The notes beneath the pieces were generated by a model. That model saw only the letters and a program-made list of their open reading frames with translations. It did no database searches and was not told where the DNA came from. From assembly GCA_020350425.1 (NCBI GenBank), contig CP070716.1:1966837-2030667 (forward strand): a stretch of DNA of 63,831 nt, given 5' to 3'. Numbering within the stretch: the stretch's first letter is position 1; each line of letters starts with the position of its first letter. The position numbers were made by a program, and so were the translations under genes. The DNA comes from Gemmatimonadota bacterium (GTDB lineage Bacteria > Gemmatimonadota > Gemmatimonadetes > Gemmatimonadales > GWC2-71-9). Below, piece after piece: positions 43,969 to 52,692 of this stretch.

Positions 43969-44123
43969 TTTTCCACATCACAAATCGTTCCCCTCCATCA
44001 TGTTCCGGATTTTGTCCACTTGGGGGCATTGTGGAAGGGATGTTCACGGGTGTGGGCGGAACGGCTAAGTTGTTATGTGGAAAACGGTTGCGGTGTGTTG
44101 GAATGTGCGCGGCCTGTGGACAA
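43969..44123. other. Cluster of four DnaA-box-like 9-mers in the sigma-aroB gap
   Basis: This AT-richer stretch fills most of the 295-nt gap between the sigma gene and aroB. It holds TTTTCCACA (43969-43977, plus), TTGTCCACT (44012-44020, plus), TTTTCCACA (44084-44076, minus) and TTGTCCACA (44123-44115, minus). The consensus DnaA box is TTATCCACA, and TTGTCCACA and TTTTCCACA are common variants in GC-rich bacteria. The arrangement (two in each direction, pointing inward) suggests an origin, a DnaA-titration site or DnaA control of the sigma gene. No dnaA, dnaN or parAB lies in the window. Confidence 0.5.
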
Positions 44124-44142
44124 CCCGTTGAATAACGGGGAG

Positions 44143-45243
44143 TTAGCCGATTCGCTCGAGAATCGCGCGCACCGCTCGTTCGGGAGCGGCCACGGTCCAC
44201 TCGCCACCCTCGCCTCGGGCCATCTCCCCGAGGCGCGCGGGGAGTGCAAACCTGACAGTGCCGTCACGCGCCTTCTTGTCGCGGCGCATCGCTCCGAGCA
44301 GGCGCTCCCGATCGACTCTACCGGGGGCCGCGGTCGGCAGATCGAACGCCTCCACCGCCTTCCTCACCTGGCTCGCCGTCCCTGCCTGGCTGATGCCGAT
44401 CTCCTCTCCCAGCTCCGCCTCAGCCACCATGCCGATGGCGACGGCCTCGCCATGCAGCAGCTCGTATCCGAACGCGGTCTCCAACGCGTGCGCCATCGTG
44501 TGGCCGAAGTTGAGGATCGATCGCTTCCCGCGCTCGCGCTCGTCCGCGCCTACCACCGCCGCCTTGATCTCCACGCTGCGCCGCACCACGTCGAACAGCG
44601 CCGCGAGATCGCGCCGCCCGATCGCCTCGTGCCGATCGAGCATGCGGGCGAAGTAGTCGGCATCGGCGATGACGCCGTGTTTCAGCGCCTCGGCCATCCC
44701 CGCCGCCAGCTGCACCGGAGGCAGCGTCGACAGCGTCGCCACGTCGGCCACGACGGCCTCGGGCTGGTGGAACGCGCCCACCAGGTTCTTGCCGGCCTCG
44801 GTGTCCACTCCGGTCTTCCCGCCGATGGCGCTGTCGATCATGGCGAGCAGGGAGGTAGGGACCTGCAAGCAGCGCACGCCCCTCAGGTACGTCGCCGCGA
44901 CGAAGCCGGCGAGGTCGCCCACCACACCGCCGCCGAGGGCGATGACCACAGCGTCCCGGTCGAGTTCCGCCCGCAGCAGCTGGTCGGTGAGGTCCGCCCA
45001 GGTCTCTCGGTTCTTGTTCCACTCACCGGCGGGAAAGGCGACGAGGTGCGTGTGGCCCACCTGTTCCGCTGCGCTCGCGACCTCCCGGCCGTACAGCGGC
45101 GCCACCGACGAGTCGGTGATCACCGCGTACTGGGCGGCGGGACAGTAGCGCTGCAGGTAGTCGGGTAGCCCGGCGAGGATGCCCTGCCCGAGCACGATGT
45201 CGTAGGACGCGTCTCCCAGGGGAACGCGCACGGTGGCGGTCAC
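44143..45243 (-). CDS. aroB: 3-dehydroquinate synthase
   Basis: The 366-residue enzyme has the AroB markers: ALGGGVVGDLAGFVAATYLRG (NAD/active-site loop), PTSLLAMIDSAIGGKTGVD, MAEALKHGVIAD, NFGHTMAHALE with a metal-binding His and LHGEAVAIGM. It converts DAHP to 3-dehydroquinate in the shikimate pathway. The GTG at 45243 overlaps the stop of phzF by one base. No other shikimate gene is nearby. Confidence 0.95.
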   Translation of the reverse strand: MTATVRVPLGDASYDIVLGQGILAGLPDYLQRYCPAAQYAVITDSSVAPLYGREVASAAEQVGHTHLVAFPAGEWNKNRETWADLTDQLLRAELDRDAVVIALGGGVVGDLAGFVAATYLRGVRCLQVPTSLLAMIDSAIGGKTGVDTEAGKNLVGAFHQPEAVVADVATLSTLPPVQLAAGMAEALKHGVIADADYFARMLDRHEAIGRRDLAALFDVVRRSVEIKAAVVGADERERGKRSILNFGHTMAHALETAFGYELLHGEAVAIGMVAEAELGEEIGISQAGTASQVRKAVEAFDLPTAAPGRVDRERLLGAMRRDKKARDGTVRFALPARLGEMARGEGGEWTVAAPERAVRAILERIG

Positions 45244-46160
45244 TATAGCCGCACCTCGCCCTCGATGAAGGTGACGGCCTGTCCCCCCACGCGCACCGCC
45301 GTGATCGCCGCGTCCGGCGCGCAGGTAACCTCGACGGTGATGCGGCTGGGTCGGCCGATCTCCAGCCCCTGCTCCACCACGACCCGCGCCACGCCGTCGG
45401 CGGGCAGAACGATCCCGTGACGCACGAGGTAGGCGCCGAGCGCCCCGGACGCACTTCCCGTGGCGGGGTCCTCCGGCACGCCGAGGCCGGGCGCGAACAT
45501 GCGGCAGTGCACCGTGGCGTCGGGATCTCTCGTTTCCAGCGCGTAGCACATGGCGCAGTCGGTGCCGAGCGCTCGTAGGTAGCCAGCGAGCTCGCCGCCC
45601 TTGCCCCCGCTCGGCAGCGCTTCGAGCGCGGCGAGCGACGCGGTCGGGATCATGAGCTGTGAAATGCCGGTGGAGACGATTTGGGGCGCCGGTTGGGTGG
45701 GGATCAGGTCGGGCCCGCCGCCGAGCAGCTCTGCCAGGCGGGACGGGTCCGGCACGGTCGTTCCGAATTCGGGCGGCGCCTGCGTCATCACCACCAGCTG
45801 CGGCGCGCCACCCTGCAGGTGGATGTCCAGTGGCAGCACGCCCACCTGGGTCTCCTGGGTGACCTGGTGCGTCCCGTCGCTCGGCAGGCCGAGCTCCCCA
45901 AGGGTCGCCAGGAGCCACCAGGTGCCCACGGTCGGGTGCCCCGGGAGCGGTACCTCGGCGTTCGGGGTGAAGAACCGCAGGCGCCGGGTGGCTCGCTTCG
46001 AGGGAAAGACGAAGCTGGTCTCCGACAGATTCATCTCGCGGGCGAGCGCCTGCATCTGCGCGTCGTCGAGGCCGGTGGCCTCCGGAAAGACTGCGAGCGG
46101 ATTGCCCGTCAGTGGGCGGTCGGTGAAGACATCCAGCTGAAAGAACCGATAGGTGGGCAC
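45243..46160 (-). CDS. PhzF-family isomerase
   Basis: The 305-residue protein begins YRFFQLDVFTDRPLTGNPLAVF and carries the catalytic Glu in MNLSETSFVFP, then GHPTVGTWW and DPATGSASGALGAYL, the PhzF fold with two diaminopimelate-epimerase-like halves. PhzF isomerises a phenazine precursor, but most relatives lack a phenazine cluster and have unknown substrates; none is here. GTG start at 46160, one nt after the upstream stop; aroB follows with a 1-nt overlap. Confidence 0.9.
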   Translation of the reverse strand: MPTYRFFQLDVFTDRPLTGNPLAVFPEATGLDDAQMQALAREMNLSETSFVFPSKRATRRLRFFTPNAEVPLPGHPTVGTWWLLATLGELGLPSDGTHQVTQETQVGVLPLDIHLQGGAPQLVVMTQAPPEFGTTVPDPSRLAELLGGGPDLIPTQPAPQIVSTGISQLMIPTASLAALEALPSGGKGGELAGYLRALGTDCAMCYALETRDPDATVHCRMFAPGLGVPEDPATGSASGALGAYLVRHGIVLPADGVARVVVEQGLEIGRPSRITVEVTCAPDAAITAVRVGGQAVTFIEGEVRL

Positions 46161-46161
46161 G

Positions 46162-46710
46162 CTACCAGGTGACGTCGGCGATGCCCGCCCGCCGGTTGGC
46201 GAGCCGCGCCAGGACGAAGAGCAGGTCGGACAGACGGTTCAGGTACTGCAGGATCTCATCGGGTACCGGGTCCTGTCGGTGCAGCCGCACCGCGTGCCGC
46301 TCCGCGCGCCGGCAGACCGTGCGGGCCGAGTGGAAGTGGGCTGCCTTGAGCGTCCCCCCCGGAAGCACGAACTGCTTGATCGGCTCGAGCTCCACGTCCA
46401 CCCGGTCGATCGCCGACTCGAGGTCGGTGATGCGCTCGGGCGGGATCACCGCCTTGTGCAGGGCCCGCGCGACCTTCTCCGGATTCGGGCTGGCGAGGCG
46501 TCCGCCGATCTTGAAGAGGTCGCGCTGGATCCCCTCCAGCAGCTCGCGCTCGAGTTCGTCGGGCTCGGTGGCCATCGCGACGCCGAGCCGCGCGTTCAAC
46601 TCGTCCACGCTGCCGTAGGCGGTGACGCGGAGGTCGTCCTTCGCCACCCGGTCGCCGCCGTGGAGGGAGGTCTCGCCGCGGTCTCCGGTTCTGGTGTAGA
46701 TCTTGGCCAT
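46162..46710 (-). CDS. PduO-type cob(I)alamin adenosyltransferase
   Basis: The 182-residue protein matches the PduO/MMAB family: KIYTRTGDRGETSL (ATP-binding N-terminus), VTAYGSVDELNARLG, VLPGGTLKAAHFHSARTVCRRAERH and YLNRLSDLLFVLAR. It transfers the adenosyl group of ATP to cob(I)alamin to make coenzyme B12. No B12 enzyme is in the window. It heads the small operon with phzF and aroB, an odd mix. Confidence 0.93.
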   Translation of the reverse strand: MAKIYTRTGDRGETSLHGGDRVAKDDLRVTAYGSVDELNARLGVAMATEPDELERELLEGIQRDLFKIGGRLASPNPEKVARALHKAVIPPERITDLESAIDRVDVELEPIKQFVLPGGTLKAAHFHSARTVCRRAERHAVRLHRQDPVPDEILQYLNRLSDLLFVLARLANRRAGIADVTW

Positions 46711-46745
46711 GGTCTTGGGAACCTAGGGGCCGCGCCGGGAAGGCG

Positions 46746-46773
46746 GTAGGGCCGTAACCGTTGGTGGCCCTAC
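46746..46773 (-). terminator. 8-bp hairpin at the end of the SLC12-like transporter gene
   Basis: GTAGGGCC and GGCCCTAC pair around a 12-nt loop that can pair further (ACC/GGT). The hairpin overlaps the stop codon of the transporter and ends 36 nt before the adenosyltransferase start. No U-tract follows, so it may be a processing or attenuation hairpin rather than a terminator. Confidence 0.45.
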
Positions 46774-49001
46774 TCGATCACCACGCGCTGCTCGGCGCAC
46801 ACGAACAGCACGTCCTTGAGCGCGGGGTGCCGGCGCAGCAGCTCGGGCCCCTTCTCTTGCAGGCGCTCTTCGGTGAAGCCGAAGATCACGAGATCGGCAT
46901 CGGCGGAGCGTGTCTCCACCAGCCGGTCGAAGTCGACGCGCGCGTCGGTGCCGATGACCCGCAGGTTCTTGGGCGAGATCGGCAGCCGTCCCTCGGTGAT
47001 CATCTCGTTGAGCCGCTCGCGCTGCTTGCCCACCTCGTCGGTGGGGAACGCCGCGAAGATCCGGATCTCCGCTTTGCGCCACTCCGGGTGTCCCACCAGG
47101 ATGTAGGCCAGCATGATCATGAGGCTGGCGTTGGTGTAGTCGTGCCACGTGAGCCACAGGTGCACGGTGCGCCGCTGACCGAAGAAGTGCTCGCCGTGGC
47201 GCAGCACCAGGCTGCTGATGCGCGTGGCGCTCGCCATGATGCAGCCGTCGCGCGCCTCCGCCAACACGTCGTCGTCGTCGTCGTGGGCGAACTCGAAGAG
47301 GATCGTGTTGTTCTCCATGCCGGCGACGCCCGGGAGCTGCAGCGTTTGCGCGAGCGCCGACCGCATGGACGGTGAGACCATCGTGTCCACGTAGATGGAG
47401 CTCTTGGCCGTCTGGCGCATCTCGACGAGCTTCGCGAGCTGCTTGCGGCTCTCCTTGTAGGTCTCCCGGTTGAGCTGCCCCTTGATGTAGTGGAAGTAGG
47501 CCCCGAACCCGTAGCGGTGGCTGATCCACCCGAAGAACTGAAGCGGCGCCGACCGCGAGAAGGTGCGGCCGTTGATCATGATGATGCTGGGGCGCCACTC
47601 GTCGGCCCGCTGCCGTGCCGTGCCGGCCTGGAGCCGCACCTGGAACCGCCGGGTGGCCTGAGTCATCACCCCCTGAAAGATCGCGGCCAGGTCGTCGGAG
47701 CCGCGCGTGGCACGGATCGCCCGGTACAGTCCGATCATGAGGGCGATCGCCACGATGGCGTACAGGGGGTCCATCTGGAACATCAGGAAGAGGCTCATCA
47801 CCGCTCCGAGCAGGCTGACGTACCACTTGGAGCGGAAGCTCGGGCGGTAGCTCGGGCGCGCCGCGAAATGCTCCAGCGTGCTGATCGTGCACAGCGCCCC
47901 GTAGGTCACCATGAAGAACATCGAGATGATGCGCGCCACCAGGTCCACCGACCCGGCGGCAACGGTCACCAGCGCCAGAATGACCGTCAGCAGGGTGGCG
48001 TTGCGGGGCTCGTTGGCCTCGCCCACGCCCCGCGCCAGCACCCGGTTCACCGACTCCACCGGCCCGATGCGGTCGGCGGCCAGCGCCTGCAGGGTACGCG
48101 GCGCCACCAGGATCGACCCGATGGCCGACGAGAGGGTGGCGCAGGCGAGTCCGATGGGGATGATGGGCCCCCACACGGCGACGCGCGCCATCACGAACTG
48201 GTCGCCCGCCAGCGCGTCGGGCGGCGCCGACGTGGCCAGCTTGAACACGATCAGCAGGTAAACGACCATGCCGACCACCGTCGCCGACATCACGCCGAGC
48301 GGGATGGACTTGCTGGGGTTGGCGAGGTCGCCCGAGAGCCCGACGCCGGCGGTCATGCCGGTGAAGGCGGGAAACACGATCGCGAACACGATCATGAACG
48401 GCGCCGGCGTCGCGACGCGCTCGAACAGCGGTGCGGTTTCGGGCGCGAATCCCTCCATCGGCGCGCCGGCGAAGAACATGCCGATCGAGACCGCGAGGAT
48501 GACCGCCACGACCCAGAGGGCTCGCACCCCCATGCTCGCTCCTCGGGCAAGCACCAGGCCGGCGAGCAGCAGCGTGCCGGGGAGGGAGACGATGCGGGGG
48601 TCGAACCGCCAGCCGAGCACGTCCACCATGAGAGGCCGGAACGCCTCGGCGAAGGCGATCATGTAGAACGCCACCGAGACGGCCTGGGACAGGTAGAGCG
48701 CGATACCGATCGCCCCGCCGATCGAGGTGCCGAAGGACCGCGAGATGATGAAATACTCGCCGCCCCCTTCGACGCGGCGGTTCGTGGCGATCTCGGAGAT
48801 GGCCAGGGCGGTGGGAATCGTGACGGCGTGTCCCACCAGGATGATGAGCCAGGTGCCCAAGGCGCCGGTGTTCCCCACCGCGTACCCGAACCGGAGGAAG
48901 AGGATCGCCCCAAGAATCGTGCTGATGCTGGCGAGAAAGACCGGGGCGGTGCCGAAGCCGTGGCCGGGAGTCGGGGCGGTCTGCGCGTTGCGGTCGCTCA
49001 T
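46770..49001 (-). CDS. SLC12/APC-like cation-chloride cotransporter family protein
   Basis: The 743-residue protein has an APC-fold membrane domain of about twelve helices (residues 15-430), starting VFLASISTILGAILFLRFGYAVG as in SLC12 transporters, and a large soluble C-terminal domain. The C-terminal half has two regions resembling UspA/SLC12 C-terminal modules. Bacterial relatives are little characterised; K-Cl or amino-acid transport are both possible. An acidic run of five Asp is found near residue 575. The ATG at 49001 is the natural start. It is divergent from the reductase gene. Confidence 0.82.
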   Translation of the reverse strand: MSDRNAQTAPTPGHGFGTAPVFLASISTILGAILFLRFGYAVGNTGALGTWLIILVGHAVTIPTALAISEIATNRRVEGGGEYFIISRSFGTSIGGAIGIALYLSQAVSVAFYMIAFAEAFRPLMVDVLGWRFDPRIVSLPGTLLLAGLVLARGASMGVRALWVVAVILAVSIGMFFAGAPMEGFAPETAPLFERVATPAPFMIVFAIVFPAFTGMTAGVGLSGDLANPSKSIPLGVMSATVVGMVVYLLIVFKLATSAPPDALAGDQFVMARVAVWGPIIPIGLACATLSSAIGSILVAPRTLQALAADRIGPVESVNRVLARGVGEANEPRNATLLTVILALVTVAAGSVDLVARIISMFFMVTYGALCTISTLEHFAARPSYRPSFRSKWYVSLLGAVMSLFLMFQMDPLYAIVAIALMIGLYRAIRATRGSDDLAAIFQGVMTQATRRFQVRLQAGTARQRADEWRPSIIMINGRTFSRSAPLQFFGWISHRYGFGAYFHYIKGQLNRETYKESRKQLAKLVEMRQTAKSSIYVDTMVSPSMRSALAQTLQLPGVAGMENNTILFEFAHDDDDDVLAEARDGCIMASATRISSLVLRHGEHFFGQRRTVHLWLTWHDYTNASLMIMLAYILVGHPEWRKAEIRIFAAFPTDEVGKQRERLNEMITEGRLPISPKNLRVIGTDARVDFDRLVETRSADADLVIFGFTEERLQEKGPELLRRHPALKDVLFVCAEQRVVIE

Positions 49002-49072
49002 ATGGCGCCCAAAGCTACTTCGCTCAGGTGCCGGAGGGCAGGGGCGGGCGGGCGGTCGGTCGTTCGAGTATC

Positions 49073-50500
49073 ATGGGGTGGTTCAGCCGAAGTGAGACTG
49101 CCATGCCACAGCTGGGCACAGCGGAGCACCCCCTCAGAGTGGCCGTCATCGGCTCGGGCCCAGCGGCCTTCTACGTCGCGGAGCACCTGCTGGGGCGCGA
49201 GCACCCGGTCGCGCAGGTGGACATGTTCGAGCGGCTCCCCGCGCCGTATGGGCTCGTGCGGTTTGGCGTGGCCCCCGACCACGCCAAGATCAAGAACGTG
49301 ACGCGGGTGTATGACAAGATCGCGCGGCGTCCCGGCTTCCGCTTCTTCGGCAACGTGGACTTCGGTACGCACCTCACGCTGGAGGATCTTCGACAGCACT
49401 ACCACCAGATCTGCTTCGCCACCGGCGCCCAGACGGATCGCCGCATGAACATTCCGGGCGAGGACCTGCAGCGGAGTCACACGGCCACCGAGTTCGTGGC
49501 CTGGTACAACGGGCACCCCGACTACCGCGACCGGGAGTTCGACCTCTCGGTGGAGCGGGTCGCGGTGGTGGGGATCGGCAACATCGCGGTGGACGTGGCG
49601 CGCATTCTGTGTCGCACGCCCGACGAGCTCCAGCGGACGGATATCGCCGACTACGCGCTCGAGGCGCTGGCTCGAAGCCGCGTGAAGGAGGTATACGTCC
49701 TCGGTCGCCGCGGGCCGGCGCAGGCGGCCTTCACCAATGCCGAGGTCAAGGAGCTGGGAGAGCTGGATGGTGCCGACTTCGTGGTGCTGCCCGAGGAGAC
49801 GGCGCTCGACCCGCTGAGCCGGGAGGCGGTCGCGCAATCGGGCGAGGCGTCGCTCGAGAGGAAGGTGGAGCTGTTGCAGGGGTTCGCCGCCGCCCAACGG
49901 GCCGGCAAGCCGAAGACGCTCACGCTGCGATTTCTCGTCTCACCGGTGGAGTTGACCGGGGACGACGCGGGGCGGGTGGTCGGAATGAAGCTGGTGCGGA
50001 ACGAGCTCTACCTGGGCGACGGCGGCTCGCTCAGACCCCGGGCGACGGAACACACCGAGGAGCTCCCGGTGGAGATGGTCTTCCGATCGGTGGGGTATCG
50101 GGGTGTGCCGCTGCCCGGAGTTCCCTTCGACGACAGGTGGGGAGTCGTGCCCAACGAGCGGGGACGGGTCGCGGCGCCCGATGGCGAACCGCTCGTGGGG
50201 GTGTACGTGAGTGGCTGGATCAAGCGCGGACCGTCGGGGGTGATCGGCACCAACAAGCCGTGTGCCGCCGAGACGGTCGAGACGATGGTGGCCGATGTGG
50301 CCAAGGCGGCGGTGCTGTCGCCTGGACAGCCCGATCCGGCCGCGGCGGAGGCGTTGGTGCGCGACCGGCAGCCACGGCCGGTGACCTTCGTGGACTGGTG
50401 CCGAATCGACGCGCTGGAACTGGAGCGGGGCAAGGCAGCGGGGCGCCCCCGAGTGAAGCTCACGAGCGTAGACGAGATGTTGGCGGCGGTCGGGCAGTGA
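49073..50500 (+). CDS. FprA-type ferredoxin/adrenodoxin NADP+ reductase
   Basis: The 475-residue flavoprotein has the FAD motif VAVIGSGPAAFYVAEHLL, the FERLPAPYGLVRFGVAPDH signature of the adrenodoxin-reductase family, the NADPH motif VAVVGIGNIAVDVARIL and the C-terminal WIKRGPSGVIGTNKPCA. It moves electrons between NADPH and ferredoxin, or to a P450-like partner; no ferredoxin or P450 gene is near. Two starts are possible: ATG 49073 and ATG 49103, the latter just before the homology. Confidence 0.9.
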   Translation: MGWFSRSETAMPQLGTAEHPLRVAVIGSGPAAFYVAEHLLGREHPVAQVDMFERLPAPYGLVRFGVAPDHAKIKNVTRVYDKIARRPGFRFFGNVDFGTHLTLEDLRQHYHQICFATGAQTDRRMNIPGEDLQRSHTATEFVAWYNGHPDYRDREFDLSVERVAVVGIGNIAVDVARILCRTPDELQRTDIADYALEALARSRVKEVYVLGRRGPAQAAFTNAEVKELGELDGADFVVLPEETALDPLSREAVAQSGEASLERKVELLQGFAAAQRAGKPKTLTLRFLVSPVELTGDDAGRVVGMKLVRNELYLGDGGSLRPRATEHTEELPVEMVFRSVGYRGVPLPGVPFDDRWGVVPNERGRVAAPDGEPLVGVYVSGWIKRGPSGVIGTNKPCAAETVETMVADVAKAAVLSPGQPDPAAAEALVRDRQPRPVTFVDWCRIDALELERGKAAGRPRVKLTSVDEMLAAVGQ

Positions 50501-50559
50501 CGCTGGCGCCGGTACCGGCAGCTTTCTCTGCGGCCGGGGTGGGGAGATATTGAGAGCGA

Positions 50560-52692
50560 ATGACCCGAGCCCGCCACGCTGCCCGTGCCGTCCTGCTCCC
50601 GCTCGCGCTCCTGCCGCTCCTCACGAGCCAACTCGCCGGGCAGGAGGAAGAGTCGAGGGGACTCGTCGTGCGCGGTCTCACCTTCGATGGCAACCGCGCC
50701 ATCGACGACAACACCCTCCGCGTCTCGATTGCCACCTCCCACTCGTCGTGGTTTGCGCGCTCGTCGCTGGTCAGCTGGATCGGCCTCGGAGCCAAGCGCT
50801 ACTTCGACGAGACGGAGTTCCGCCGCGACGTGCTCCGCATCCGGGCGCTCTACCGTCAGAGCGGGTTCGCGGAAGCCGTGGTCGACACGCTGGTGCGACG
50901 GGGCGGCGACGACGTCCGTGTCCACTTTCTCATCGAGGAGGGGGAGCCGATCCGCGTGAGGTCGCTGCGGATCATCGGCCTCGACGAGATCCTCAACGTG
51001 CAGGACGTGTACGAGGCGCTCCCGCTCCAGGTGGGGGACCCGTTCAACCGCCTCCTGATGCGTGCCTCGGCCGATACCATCCGTCTGCGCCTTGCCGACA
51101 CCGGCTATCCCTTTCCCGAGGTATTCATCAGCTTCGACGAGTTGCGTGAGGGGCGCACGGCCGAGGTGCAATTCGAGGTCGTGTCGGGTGCGCGGGCTCG
51201 GGTGGAGGCCGTCGAGGTTACGGGCACCCAGAAGGTGAGTGAGCGCGTCGTGCGGCGGGCCGTGGCGGTGGAGCCGGGGAAGGTCTACCGCCAACGCGAC
51301 CTCTACCAGAGCCAGTTGAATCTCTATCGCGCCGGGATCTTCAACTACGTGCGCGTCGCGCCGGTGGACACGGTTCCGTCGGGTCCCGACGACACACTGG
51401 TCACGGTGCGCGTGCAGGTTTCCGAAGGAGCGATGCAGCGGGTGCGGGTCGGCGCCGGGTACGGCACCATCGATTGCTTCCGCGTGCTCTCGTCATGGTC
51501 GACGAGCAACCTGTTCGGCGGCGGGCGACGATTGGAGCTGGGCGCGCGGTTCTCGAAGATCGGGGCGGGCGATCCGATGAACTTCGAGCGGTCGGTCTGC
51601 CCGGTGCTGGAGCAGGACGAGCCCGAGCGGCTGGTGTTGAACTACAATCTCAGCGCGGCGCTCGAGGAGCCGTTCTTCTTTTCCCGTCAGTTCGGCGCCC
51701 GGGTCTCGGTCTTCGCGGAGCGGTTCAGCGAGTTCCGGGCGTACGTCCGTCAGGCGGTCGGTGGCGATGTCTCGGTGACGTACCGGACGCCCTGGCGCCT
51801 GCCGATCACCCTCTCGTATCTGCTCACCTATGGCAACACGCAGGCGGACCCCGCCACCATCTGCGCCCTCCTCAACGTGTGTCGGCTCGAGGATGCCGAG
51901 GTATTCGGGGAGAACCAGCGGCAAGGCACCCTGTCCCTGGCCGTGGTGCGCGACCGCCGCAACTCGATCTTCAATCCGACGCGGGGCACGCTGTTCTCGG
52001 GCGAATTCCGCCACGCCTCGCGCTACACCTTCTCGGACGAGCGGGCCCGCTTCAGCAAGGTCACGCTGGAGTTCTCCTCGTATCACGCCATCGGGCGGCG
52101 TGGCGCGTTCGCGTGGCGCTTGCGCTGGGGGACGATCTTCGGGGCGGGGTTCAGGGGGCGGGGCCTGGACTCGATCCCCACCGAGGAGCGCTTCTACCTG
52201 GGTGGGGCCAACACGGTACGCGGCTTCGGACAGAACGAGATGGGCGGCGTGGTGCGCGTCGTCGAGGGAGACACCGTCACCGTGGACGGGCAGCAGCAGC
52301 CGATCACCCGCTTCCGCACCTCTCCCATCGGCAGCAACGACCTGTTCCTCTTGAACGCGGAGCTGCGGATACCCCTGGGATCGTCTGGCCGGGCATTCGG
52401 AGCGCTCTTCGTGGACGCGGGGCAGTTGCGCGAACGCCTCTCCAGCGACGACGGAAGCACGCTCGGTGACCTGAGCAGCCTGAAGATCACGCCCGGCGTC
52501 GGGCTCCGCGTCTCCTCCCCGCTCGGCCCCGTGCGCCTGGATGTGGCGTACAACCCGTACGGTCCAACCCCGAGCCAGCTGTACCTCCAAACTCGGGACC
52601 AGTTGATCCTGCTCGACCAGAGCTTCACACCGAAGGAGCCCACCTTCTGGCAGCGGCTCCGCGTGCACATCTCCATCGGGCAGGCCTTCTGA
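50560..52692 (+). CDS. BamA/TamA-family outer-membrane barrel protein
   Basis: The 710-residue protein has a signal peptide (cleavage near LAGQEEES), about three POTRA-like repeats (for example GLVVRGLTFDGNRAIDDNTL and RVEAVEVTGTQKVSERVVRR) and a C-terminal barrel. The barrel has the conserved FYLGGANTVRGFGQNEMGG loop and a final VHISIGQAF, a C-terminal Phe typical of outer-membrane proteins. Immediate coupling to tamB (TGATG) indicates the TamA role: assembling or moving material across the envelope. In lineages without a true TamA, a BamA paralog fills it. Confidence 0.88.
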   Translation: MTRARHAARAVLLPLALLPLLTSQLAGQEEESRGLVVRGLTFDGNRAIDDNTLRVSIATSHSSWFARSSLVSWIGLGAKRYFDETEFRRDVLRIRALYRQSGFAEAVVDTLVRRGGDDVRVHFLIEEGEPIRVRSLRIIGLDEILNVQDVYEALPLQVGDPFNRLLMRASADTIRLRLADTGYPFPEVFISFDELREGRTAEVQFEVVSGARARVEAVEVTGTQKVSERVVRRAVAVEPGKVYRQRDLYQSQLNLYRAGIFNYVRVAPVDTVPSGPDDTLVTVRVQVSEGAMQRVRVGAGYGTIDCFRVLSSWSTSNLFGGGRRLELGARFSKIGAGDPMNFERSVCPVLEQDEPERLVLNYNLSAALEEPFFFSRQFGARVSVFAERFSEFRAYVRQAVGGDVSVTYRTPWRLPITLSYLLTYGNTQADPATICALLNVCRLEDAEVFGENQRQGTLSLAVVRDRRNSIFNPTRGTLFSGEFRHASRYTFSDERARFSKVTLEFSSYHAIGRRGAFAWRLRWGTIFGAGFRGRGLDSIPTEERFYLGGANTVRGFGQNEMGGVVRVVEGDTVTVDGQQQPITRFRTSPIGSNDLFLLNAELRIPLGSSGRAFGALFVDAGQLRERLSSDDGSTLGDLSSLKITPGVGLRVSSPLGPVRLDVAYNPYGPTPSQLYLQTRDQLILLDQSFTPKEPTFWQRLRVHISIGQAF

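Noticed and set aside
44030..44038. Fifth DnaA box (TGTGGAAGG, reverse CCTTCCACA)
   Set aside because: Three mismatches to consensus, so not counted in the cluster.
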